The notes under the pieces were generated by a model, which saw only the letters and a program-made list of their open reading frames with translations, searched no databases and was not told the DNA's origin. Positions 56,455 to 64,000 of a stretch of DNA of 64,000 nucleotides are shown here, piece after piece (position 1 is the stretch's first letter; the number at the start of each line of letters is the position of its first letter). Source of the stretch: Ginsengibacter hankyongi. GTDB taxonomy: Bacteria; Bacteroidota; Bacteroidia; Chitinophagales; Chitinophagaceae. Made by a program: the position numbers and the translations under genes. The stretch spans positions 434,001 through 498,000 of the forward strand of contig NZ_VYQF01000001.1 in assembly GCF_008710285.1 (NCBI RefSeq). The letters run 5' to 3'.

Positions 56455-58311
56455 ATGAACAAAACGAAACTCATATCAATATTAATAATTGAAGATAATC
56501 CGGGAGATCAACTGCTGCTTCGCGAAAACCTTTTAGCCACCAATTTATGGATTGATGAAATTGTAATGGCCGAAACAATTGCCGAAGGTGTACGGTACTT
56601 AAAGGAACAAAATTTCGCAGTGATATTTTTAGATCTCTTTTTACCGGATAGCCGCGGTATCGATACATTTTTAGAATTAATAAAAGCAAATTCAAGGATA
56701 CCTGTCATAATTTATTCCGGGCTATCTGATACACAAATTGCTTTAAAGGCAATTGCAGCCGGTGCGCAGGATTTCCTGATCAAGGGCGATTATAGCTGTA
56801 GCTTATTAGAAAAATCGGTATTGTACAGTATTGAGAGAAAGCACATTTTAGATGCCCTTGAAGACAGCAATAAAAAATATGATCTCGTAAGCAAGGCAAC
56901 CCACGATATGGTATGGGACTGGAACCTGCTTACGGATGAAGTGTATAGAAACCCCGAAGGCTGGAAAAAAATCTTCAGGGCGGAAGGCAAGGAAATGGGT
57001 ACCAAAGAAGAGTGGGCATCAAGGATTCACCCGGATGATCGTGAAAGAGTTGACATTACGCTCCGGGACGCAATTAATTCCCCTGAACAACAAATATATG
57101 AGTCTGAATTTAAAATTCTAAGAAGCGACAATACGGAGGCGTACATAAAAGATCGTGGCTACATTGTGCGTGATGAGAAGGGAAAAGCTCTAAGGCTTAT
57201 CGGTGCTGCTCATGATATTACCGATAGCAAAAATAAAGAGGAAGAACTGAAAAAACTGTCCCTTGTTGCAAAAGAAACTATTAACGGAGTTGTAATAAGA
57301 GATAAAGACCAGAATATTACCTGGGTTAACAATGCATTTACAACGATCTACGGCTACCGGCAGGATGAGGTTCTTGGGAAAACCACGGGGTCAATGTTGC
57401 ATGGCGCAGAAACAGATATGAAAATAGCAGAAGATGCGAAGCGGCATTTATTAAAACACGAGCCATTTGCTTTTGAGATCGTCAACTATACCAAAGCAGG
57501 AAATAAAATATTAGTAAATGTACAGGTACAGCCTATATTCGACGATAACGGCAATTTTAAGCAATCTTTTTCTTTAATAACAGATATTACCCAGCAGAGA
57601 AGACTGGAAGAACAGGTTGAGAAAGAAAAAATTGTAAAGCAAAAAGAAATCACCAAGGCTGTATTTGCAGCCCAGGAGAAAGAACGTTCGGAAATAGGGC
57701 GTGAACTGCACGATAATGTTAACCAGCTTTTAGGAGCCGTCAGATTATATATTGATATGGCAAGAAAAGATGACCCCAACCGGGAGTCATATTTAACACC
57801 TGCCTCTGAATATACCCTTACCGCCATTGAAGAGATCAGGAAATTATCTAAAATACTTATCACTCCCTTAATAAATGAGCAAGGCCTGGTAGATTCCGTT
57901 AAGGATATTGCCAAAGATATCATGCGGGTGCACCCCATAAAAATTAGTGTTATTACAAATGATTTCAATGAAAGTTACCTGAGCGATAAATTTAAATTAG
58001 ACATTTTCAGGATATTGCAGGAGCAGATTAATAACACTTTAAAGCACGCACAGGCAGAAAAGATCCTGATAAATTTTAAAGAAAATAATGGCAGGCTGTT
58101 GGTGTCTGTAAGCGATGATGGTATCGGGTTCGACACTACAGCCAGGAAAAACGGGGTTGGCATTACCAATATAAAGAGCCGTGCGGAACTGTATAATGGC
58201 AGTATGAAACTAACTTCTGAGGTGGGCCAGGGAACGCAACTATCTATAACTTTTGATACAAAAGATTTGATGAATAAATGCACTGAAATACATGCTTTAA
58301 AGGAGGCGTAA
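56455..58311 (+). CDS. Receiver-PAS-PAS HisKA_3 hybrid kinase
   Basis: The 618 aa protein has a receiver (1-125, D60 in FLDLFLP), two PAS domains (about 145-260, ending AAHDITDSK; and 270-385, with VNNAFTTIYGYRQDEV and ITDITQQRR), a coiled coil and a NarX-type kinase core: ERSEIGRELHDNVNQLL (HisKA_3) and a HATPase domain with DDGIGFD and NGVGITNIKSRAELY. It starts directly at the stop of the CheY-like gene (ATG after TAA). An N-terminal receiver lets it be controlled by another kinase. Its own target is probably a NarL-type regulator, none of which is in this window. Confidence 0.92.
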   Translation: MNKTKLISILIIEDNPGDQLLLRENLLATNLWIDEIVMAETIAEGVRYLKEQNFAVIFLDLFLPDSRGIDTFLELIKANSRIPVIIYSGLSDTQIALKAIAAGAQDFLIKGDYSCSLLEKSVLYSIERKHILDALEDSNKKYDLVSKATHDMVWDWNLLTDEVYRNPEGWKKIFRAEGKEMGTKEEWASRIHPDDRERVDITLRDAINSPEQQIYESEFKILRSDNTEAYIKDRGYIVRDEKGKALRLIGAAHDITDSKNKEEELKKLSLVAKETINGVVIRDKDQNITWVNNAFTTIYGYRQDEVLGKTTGSMLHGAETDMKIAEDAKRHLLKHEPFAFEIVNYTKAGNKILVNVQVQPIFDDNGNFKQSFSLITDITQQRRLEEQVEKEKIVKQKEITKAVFAAQEKERSEIGRELHDNVNQLLGAVRLYIDMARKDDPNRESYLTPASEYTLTAIEEIRKLSKILITPLINEQGLVDSVKDIAKDIMRVHPIKISVITNDFNESYLSDKFKLDIFRILQEQINNTLKHAQAEKILINFKENNGRLLVSVSDDGIGFDTTARKNGVGITNIKSRAELYNGSMKLTSEVGQGTQLSITFDTKDLMNKCTEIHALKEA

Positions 58312-58325
58312 AGCCTTCCATGCTG

Positions 58326-58346
58326 ATGTTGGCGTCCCGCCAACAT
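58326..58346 (+). terminator. Hairpin, probable terminator
   Basis: A perfect 9 bp stem, ATGTTGGCG with CGCCAACAT and a 3 nt loop, lies 15 bp after the hybrid kinase gene. It lacks a T-run but is the same stem as at 42772-42793, where it also follows a gene. Confidence 0.55.
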
Positions 58347-58400
58347 CCATTAATATGCGGAACTTTTGCGGAGATTTGAAATGAAAGGAGCTACAGATTT

Positions 58401-59004
58401 CCGCGGCAATCTCCTCATTGCGGAGCAGGAACTGCAGGTTACGTCAACGCATAAACGCTTATTATTACATCCAGGACCGGGTCTTCCAGAGCAGTTCCCC
58501 TCTCCCTTGGGAGAGGGGGTTGGGGGTGAGGCTTTTTTCAGAGGTTACTTATTCCGAAGCAGCAATTACGGATACGGCTATACGCTTCTCAATCCTGGCA
58601 GCGATAGGCACTATTAGTCTGATTGGGAGATTGCCGCAGCGCATCTGGCCTCCTTCTTACCTTGGAATTTACGAATGCGCCTCGCAATGACGTCACCTTG
58701 GGCCGCGGCAATCTCCTCATTGCGGAGCAGGAACTGCAGGTTACGTCAACGCATAAACGCTTATTATTACATCCAGGACCGGGTCTTCCAGAGCAGTCCC
58801 CCTCTCCCTTGGGAGAGGGGGTTGGGGGTGAGGCTTTTTTCGGAGGTTACTTATTCCGATGCAGCAATTACGGATACGGCTATACGCTTCTCAATCCTGG
58901 CAGCGATAGGCACTATTAGTCTGATTGGGAGATTGCCGCAGCGCATCTGGCCTCCTTCTTACCTTGGAATTTACGAATGCGCCTCGCAATGACGTCACCT
59001 TGGG
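58401..59004. repeat. 302 bp tandem duplication, cluster D
   Basis: Two near-identical 302 bp units (58401-58702 and 58703-59004) are followed by the first ~25 bases of a third. Each unit joins the GCGGCAATCTCCTCATTGCGG repeat (shortened: GGCAATCTCCTCATTGCGG), a CCCTCTCCC hairpin repeat and a CCTCGCAATGACGTCACC end. Only a few base changes separate the copies, so the duplication is recent. Frames here are repeat translations. Confidence 0.92.
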
Positions 59005-59098
59005 CCGCGGCAATCTCTTCATTGCGGAGCCGGAATAGCGGGCTGGCATATACGCCTTTTGACGCTGTTAACGATGAGCCATTAACACGATTCTCTTA

Positions 59099-59467
59099 TT
59101 ATTTAATACCGGCCAACGCGTTTTCAATAATAGCCAGCATTTCATTAACATCAAAAGGTTTTTTTAAAACACCGTTGGCATTGGTGCGTTTTACAATGAT
59201 GTCGATCCCTGTATTGGCTGAAAAAAGTATTACGGGGATATGCGCAGTTGCAGGATTCCTTTTTATAAGATTAACGGCTTCTTCCCCGCCTATAACGGGT
59301 ATCCACAGATCCATTAAAATTATATCCGGGCTTACATCCGTACAATCCTTTAAGATGTTATCGCAAAATAATCTCGTTTCAACGATGTAATCTCTTTGCT
59401 CCAAAATTATTTTGCAGACCATTAATATCTCAGGGTCATCGTCTAAAATCAGCACGCATTTATTCAT
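59099..59467 (-). CDS. CheY-like response regulator
   Basis: The 122 aa single receiver has D9-D10-D11, phosphoacceptor D53 (LMDLWIP), Ser in ILFSANTG and Lys in VLKKPFD. Its ATG overlaps the stop of the CheB-CheR kinase gene by 4 bp, so it is the cognate output of that kinase. It has no DNA-binding domain; it either passes the phosphoryl group on or contacts a target protein. Its 3' end borders repeat cluster D by only about 10 bp. Confidence 0.92.
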   Translation of the reverse strand: MNKCVLILDDDPEILMVCKIILEQRDYIVETRLFCDNILKDCTDVSPDIILMDLWIPVIGGEEAVNLIKRNPATAHIPVILFSANTGIDIIVKRTNANGVLKKPFDVNEMLAIIENALAGIK

Positions 59468-62400
59468 TGTGATAAGGGAATAGTAAAATAAAAAGTACTT
59501 CCTTCGCCGGGCTCGCTTTCAGCCCATATTTTCCCATGATGGCGCACAATAATCTCATGAGAAATAAAAAGCCCGATTCCTAATCCCTGGAAATGAACGG
59601 CCCGTTGCTCTTCCCGGTAATAGCGGTCAAATATTTTATCAAGACTCTGTTTTCGGATTCCGATACCGGTATCTTTTATAGCAACCTTTACCTCACCCGC
59701 TTTTGCTGACAAATGTATGAATACCTCTTTGGATTTGGGGGAATATTTAACCGCATTGCTTAGTAAATTGATCACTACCTGCTGCAGCCTGTTCTTATCC
59801 CCTTTTACGGGGTTTTTTATTTTACCCGATAATTTTATATGATGACCCGGTGATCCGTATTGTACCTGCTCTGTGGCGTCGGTAACCATTTCATTAAAAT
59901 CAAAGGCGGTTATTTGCAGGTCTAATTTTCCATTTTGTATTTTAGATACATCCATTAATTCGCCAATAAGATCGTTGAGCCTGGTAATAGATGCGCTTGC
60001 CTTTTGGGCAAATATCAAATCTTTGTCCTTCGTTTCAGCCAATCCCATCTCCAACAATTGTATGTACGCCTTAGCCGTAGTAAGCGGTGTTTTTAGCTCG
60101 TGGCTGGCAATTCCAATAAATTCATCTTTTACCTGTTCCTTTGTTTTTTGTTCATGAATATCAATTGCGGCTCCCACCCACGAAGCAACTTTGCCTTCAT
60201 CGTTTAATATAGGGGTGGCCTTGCTCAGGTGCCAGCGATACATATTATCGCTTTTCCTTTTAAATAATAATTCCATTTTAAAATCTTCCCCGGTCTTTAC
60301 CGAATGGGCCCACTGCTTTTTTACTTCATCCAGCATTTCTGGTTGTATGGTCCGTTCCCACCCCCACCCGATAGCCTCGTCAAACGTTAATCCCGAATAG
60401 TCAAGAAAAAACTGGTTAAAGTAGTTTACAGCGCCATCAGCGGATGCAGTGGAAGTGATTTGCGGAATATTTTCGAGTATTTTTTTAACATCGCTCAGGT
60501 TCTTTCTATCCTGCTTTTCCGCTTCTATTCTTGCCGTAATATCATCAAACGCCAGCAGTATCCAGTTGGCCCGGATTTCTTTTTGCACCGGCTGGGCATT
60601 AATGCATATGTAACGGGTTCCTATGGCAGGAAACGTATGACAAACCTCCCACTCAATAAACTTTTCCTGCCCTTTTTGTATTTTTAAAAGCTTGCTGCGC
60701 AGCTCAGGAATATTCCAGCTCTTATTTTGGAGATCGAAAATAACCTGCCCTACCGTTTCCTCTTCGGTAAGATGAAAATTCTTATAGAAAGATTTATTGG
60801 CGCTTTTTATTTTGAAGTCATTGTCAATAACCATCAGCGGCTCATGTATGGTGGAAACGATCGCTTCTGCGTATAGCCGGGCCTCGTTATACTGTTCGTT
60901 GCGGTCGTACAATTCCTGGTTTACAGTTATCAGTTCTTCATTGGTACTTTGCAGTTCTTCCTTACTCGTCTCCAGTTCTTCATTAAGGCTCTGCAGTTCT
61001 TCGCTGCCGCTAAGCAGTTCTTCATTGGCGCTCTGTAATTCTTCGTTCACCGCCTCCTGTTCTTCCGTTACGCTTCGCATATCTTCACGCACCTGCAGGA
61101 GATCTTCTTCCAGGTGTTGTATGCGTGTATCTTTTTCGGTCTTTAAATCGGCGGCCGTTGGCACCTTATTACCATCGTACGGCCTTTCAGGAGTTGTATC
61201 TTTAAAAAGTATTAAAAAGTACGGTTCAATTGAATTAAGCAATGGCACTACCTCAATGCAAACTTCTCCTTTTCCCTGGTTAATAGATATGCCTTTTTTT
61301 GTAAAAGCAGTCCTGGTAGTTTTCGCTTTTTGTAAAGCATTGCGCAGTTCAAATGCCAAACCTTCCCTGGCCATTTTAAGCACATTTAAACTGGCTTTAC
61401 CGGGCGAGGGCTCCAGGAAATTCCCGGTAGATCCGCGAAATTGTACAATATCATACTGGTCGTTAACAATTACTCCCGGTGGGGTGTACTTGGTTAAGAG
61501 AACCTGCTCTGCATCTTTTTGAAAATCATCCTTCTTCCTTTCAGTTTTAGGCAAGCCGGCGTCCTTATCTATAAGCGGTTCTTCACGGCTTTCGGAAGTA
61601 ACGCTCATAAACCTGCCCGGGAACGATTTTTTGGTGTACAGCTTATCTTTCAATGCTAACGGAAGAAAATATTCCGAGGAGCTCCCGACACTCTCCGATT
61701 TACCGAGCCATAAATATCCTTGTGGATTAAGGGCGTAATGAAAAACGGCGAATGCTCTTTTTTGTAAAAAAGGTTCCAGGTAAATGAGCACATTGCGGCA
61801 ACTGATTAAATCAATTTTTGCAAACGGCGGATCCTTTAAGAAATTATGGGTGGCAAAAATACACATGTCTCTAATGGTCTTCCTGACCTGGTAATCTCCA
61901 TTTACTTTTGTAAAAAAATTTTGAATTCGCTGCTCGCTTAGTCCTTCCATCTCGCTTTTTTTATACACGCCCGCTCTCGCTTTCAGAATGGAATTTTCTG
62001 ACACATCTGTTGCAAATATTTGTATCCTGAAATTGGAAATTTTATCACTTAAAGCTTCGTGTAATCCCATGCCGATAGAATAGGCCTCCTGGCCTGTAGA
62101 GCAGCCGGCTACCCAGATACGCAAAGGGTTTCCTAAAGATTTATCCTTAATCAATTGAGGTAATACCGTTTTGCATACATGATCGAAAATTACCGGGTCC
62201 CGGAAGAACGAAGTAACCGGTATCAGCATGTCCTGGAACAAAATATCCAGTTCGGCTTTGTTCTTCTTTAGGTAGGCTTGGTAGTCGGCAATTTTTTCAA
62301 GTTTAAGTATTGCCATCCGGCGCAGAATACGCCTGCGAACAGTTGTTTGTTTGTAATAGGTAAAATCTACTCCACTGTTTGACCGGATAAGAGCAAGTAC

Positions 62401-63072
62401 CTGTTTAAAGCTTTCTTCCTCGGCCGGTTCTTTTGGTACAGCATGTTCACTTGAAGGGAGTATATTATACGTCTCGCTTAACTTTTTTAATTGATCGGGC
62501 ATTTCTTCGGGAGAAAGTATAAAATCCACCACGCCCGCTTTAATAGCGCTTTGAGGCATGGAGTCATACCCGGCGGTATGGAGGTCCTGTGCAAAGGTTA
62601 TTCCCCCATGGTCTTTTATTTCCTTTAGCCCTAGCGTGCCATCTGCACCGCTTCCCGATAACACAACACCTATTGCATGGCTTTGGTGCACTTCTGCCAG
62701 CGATGAAAAGAAAATATCAATGGGCATATTCCTGTGTCCTTTGGAAGGCCGCGGGCTTAATTGAAGGATCCCATCCGTTGCCACCAGCATTTTATTGGAA
62801 GGAATAATGTATACATGATCAGGCTCTACCTTTACATTATCACTTATTTGTTCCACAGGAATCGTTGTTTCCCTTTGAAGAATATCCGGTAAAGAACTGC
62901 TGTGATCGGGATGTAAATGCTGCACTAATATGTAGGCTATCCCGGAATGTTCCGGTATAGCCCTTATTAATTTCTTAAAAGCATCCAAACCTCCCGCTGA
63001 TGCACCCACGCCCACAACGGGGAACAGATTTTTTGAGCGGATTTTTGCTTTATTTATATTTGAGGTGGCCAT
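59464..63072 (-). CDS. CheB-CheR-PAS histidine kinase fusion
   Basis: The start is the ATG at 63072 (MATSNINKAK); the four codons before it begin with TTG. The 1202 aa protein is a fusion with a CheB methylesterase domain (about 15-200; Ser25 in GASAGG, His in QHLHPDH, Asp in GSGADGTLG), a CheR methyltransferase domain (about 215-480; RRRILRRM, WVAGCSTGQEAYSI, LISCRNVLIYL), a PAS-like part, a long heptad coiled coil with repeated ELQS/NEEL units (about 655-725), two further PAS domains (with AAIDIHEQK), and a kinase core (SHELKTPLTTAK; NAVKYSPKS; GLGIGLFISHEI). There is no receiver in front of CheB. These fusions are common in soil bacteria and are not tied to flagella. Confidence 0.93.
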   Translation of the reverse strand: MATSNINKAKIRSKNLFPVVGVGASAGGLDAFKKLIRAIPEHSGIAYILVQHLHPDHSSSLPDILQRETTIPVEQISDNVKVEPDHVYIIPSNKMLVATDGILQLSPRPSKGHRNMPIDIFFSSLAEVHQSHAIGVVLSGSGADGTLGLKEIKDHGGITFAQDLHTAGYDSMPQSAIKAGVVDFILSPEEMPDQLKKLSETYNILPSSEHAVPKEPAEEESFKQVLALIRSNSGVDFTYYKQTTVRRRILRRMAILKLEKIADYQAYLKKNKAELDILFQDMLIPVTSFFRDPVIFDHVCKTVLPQLIKDKSLGNPLRIWVAGCSTGQEAYSIGMGLHEALSDKISNFRIQIFATDVSENSILKARAGVYKKSEMEGLSEQRIQNFFTKVNGDYQVRKTIRDMCIFATHNFLKDPPFAKIDLISCRNVLIYLEPFLQKRAFAVFHYALNPQGYLWLGKSESVGSSSEYFLPLALKDKLYTKKSFPGRFMSVTSESREEPLIDKDAGLPKTERKKDDFQKDAEQVLLTKYTPPGVIVNDQYDIVQFRGSTGNFLEPSPGKASLNVLKMAREGLAFELRNALQKAKTTRTAFTKKGISINQGKGEVCIEVVPLLNSIEPYFLILFKDTTPERPYDGNKVPTAADLKTEKDTRIQHLEEDLLQVREDMRSVTEEQEAVNEELQSANEELLSGSEELQSLNEELETSKEELQSTNEELITVNQELYDRNEQYNEARLYAEAIVSTIHEPLMVIDNDFKIKSANKSFYKNFHLTEEETVGQVIFDLQNKSWNIPELRSKLLKIQKGQEKFIEWEVCHTFPAIGTRYICINAQPVQKEIRANWILLAFDDITARIEAEKQDRKNLSDVKKILENIPQITSTASADGAVNYFNQFFLDYSGLTFDEAIGWGWERTIQPEMLDEVKKQWAHSVKTGEDFKMELLFKRKSDNMYRWHLSKATPILNDEGKVASWVGAAIDIHEQKTKEQVKDEFIGIASHELKTPLTTAKAYIQLLEMGLAETKDKDLIFAQKASASITRLNDLIGELMDVSKIQNGKLDLQITAFDFNEMVTDATEQVQYGSPGHHIKLSGKIKNPVKGDKNRLQQVVINLLSNAVKYSPKSKEVFIHLSAKAGEVKVAIKDTGIGIRKQSLDKIFDRYYREEQRAVHFQGLGIGLFISHEIIVRHHGKIWAESEPGEGSTFYFTIPLSQ

Positions 63073-64000
63073 GGTTACTTTCAATAAATCATTTTAATAA
63101 AATATAAGAGTCAATACAGGACATGCCAAAATCGGGCGGAGGTGCTAAAGACGGGCTTTGATCAGTTTCCTTATTTTTCAAAATTACTCTCAAGACGCAA
63201 TGATGGCGTTTCTTAGAAACAGTAAGGTAGGCTAAATTAAGCCGATCTCACCTTTTTGTTTAGTAAATGCATTGAGCGCCATCTCATTCAACATAAAACG
63301 GCGCCATTTATACATTACCCATAAGGGCCCTGAACATTACATGAATTCCATTCTATTAAATCAAATATATATACCAAAATAATCTTTATAGCTGACGCAG
63401 GTCACTCGCAAATTTGATTCGCATCATTTATTCCGGCTTTTTTTTCCATTTACCATCCGTGAGGACTATATGAAAAAAAGAGGGGCGAATAGACATCCTC
63501 CCCTCGTTTAATCCAATATCCTATAAGTAACCGATGAAAGATATACTAATAGTATGCCAGATATTTGCAGCTTTTCCCTGAAATTTAAACGTATATCTTT
63601 TCCGAAGCAGTATTACGGATACGGGTATACGCTTTTTAATATTGGCAGCGATGAGCTTCAGTCTCCTTATTGCGGAGTATGAACTCCGGGTTAGATCCTT
63701 TGCGTAGGAACCCCAGGTTACGTCATTGCGGGGAAATATGCGAAACTTTTGGGAACTTTGAAATGAAAGGAGCTAAGCATATTTCCGCGGCAATCTCCTA
63801 ATTGCGGAGCTGGAATAACGAGGTGGCATATACGCTTTTTAATATTGGTAGCGATGAGCTTCAACATCCTAATAAAGGGATTGCCGCGGCGCGTAATGTT
63901 TATTTAACTCAAAGCTTTATTTGTGCGCCTCGCAATGACGTCACCTTGGGCCACGGCAATCTCCCCGTTTCGGAGCTGGAATAACGGTGTGGCATATACG
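63073..64000. repeat. Gene-free right edge with repeats
   Basis: No gene was seen. The left part (to about 63590) should contain the promoter of the CheB-CheR kinase gene. From about 63600 to the window end, composite repeats like those of clusters B and D recur: ATACGCTTTTTAATATTGG pieces at 63631 and 63830, AAATGAAAGGAGCTAAGC, GGCAATCTCC...GGAGC palindromes, and GCCTCGCAATGACGTCACC at about 63927. The repeat runs out of the window. Confidence 0.7.

Noticed and set aside
60797-61522. 241-codon rightward frame
   Set aside because: It is antisense to the heptad coiled coil of the CheB-CheR kinase; the Ser-rich sequence is what the complement of repeated Glu-Leu codons gives.

Overview
The window looks like a chromosomal segment of a Bacteroidota bacterium, most likely of the Chitinophagaceae. 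The grounds are SusC/SusD and other TonB-dependent receptors, LytS/LytTR two-component pairs, DUF4421 and DUF6266 proteins, many short lipoproteins, scarce Shine-Dalgarno sites, and long gene-poor stretches full of dispersed palindromic repeats. No rRNA, CRISPR array, transposase or replication origin was seen. One tRNA (Ser, anticodon CGA) is present.

Layout. 0-5 kb: small lipoproteins, a DUF4421 outer-membrane protein, a zinc-ribbon protein, and several copies of a ~130 bp MITE-like element with 14 bp terminal inverted repeats. 5-8.7 kb: a LytTR regulator and LytS kinase pair divergent from a vanadium-haloperoxidase/PAP2-like lipoprotein. 9.2-11.6 kb: an NTF2-like protein, tRNA-Ser, and a two-TM protein whose gene is bracketed by 109 bp direct repeats. 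12-17.9 kb: a decayed nutrient-uptake locus read leftwards: redoxin with a TIGR03435-like tail, intact susC, frameshifted and truncated susD, then the 3' end of a DUF6266 gene. 18.3-31.3 kb: an AT-rich defence island containing a 123 nt imperfect hairpin, an XRE-like regulator with an upstream palindrome, a four-gene ABC three-component operon (nuclease-like protein, middle component, DUF3732 ATPase, NdpA-like protein), and a type I restriction-modification locus (hsdR, GxxExxY, hsdM, hsdS, extra PD-(D/E)XK protein). 31.6-33 kb: a rhomboid protease, then a repeat cluster. 34.3-41.8 kb: TonB receptor, LytTR regulator and two tandem LytS kinases (one lacking the phosphoacceptor His), divergent from a second haloperoxidase-like lipoprotein. 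42-44.8 kb: PepSY-like proteins, a PKD-Kelch lipoprotein and two gene remnants. 46.5-50.5 kb: a TonB receptor and a LolA-like protein between repeat clusters. 51.4-63.1 kb: a signalling cluster comprising a cobalamin-binding protein with CarH-like photosensor motifs plus a histidine kinase, a PAS kinase, CheY-like regulators, a receiver-PAS-HisKA_3 hybrid, and a giant CheB-CheR-PAS-kinase with its own receiver.

How the parts may work together. The two LytS/LytTR systems sit divergent from two haloperoxidase-like paralogues and look like a duplicated module; the second copy has gained a kinase-like partner and a TonB receptor. The defence island has two leftward units: the RM operon, and the ABC-3C plus NdpA operon, whose four genes overlap by 4 bp or lie 3 bp apart and should be co-expressed. 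The right-hand signalling cluster combines a possible B12 light sensor with several soluble kinases and receivers, which suggests phosphorelay cross-talk; this is inference. All functional calls come from reading motifs by eye, without database searches.
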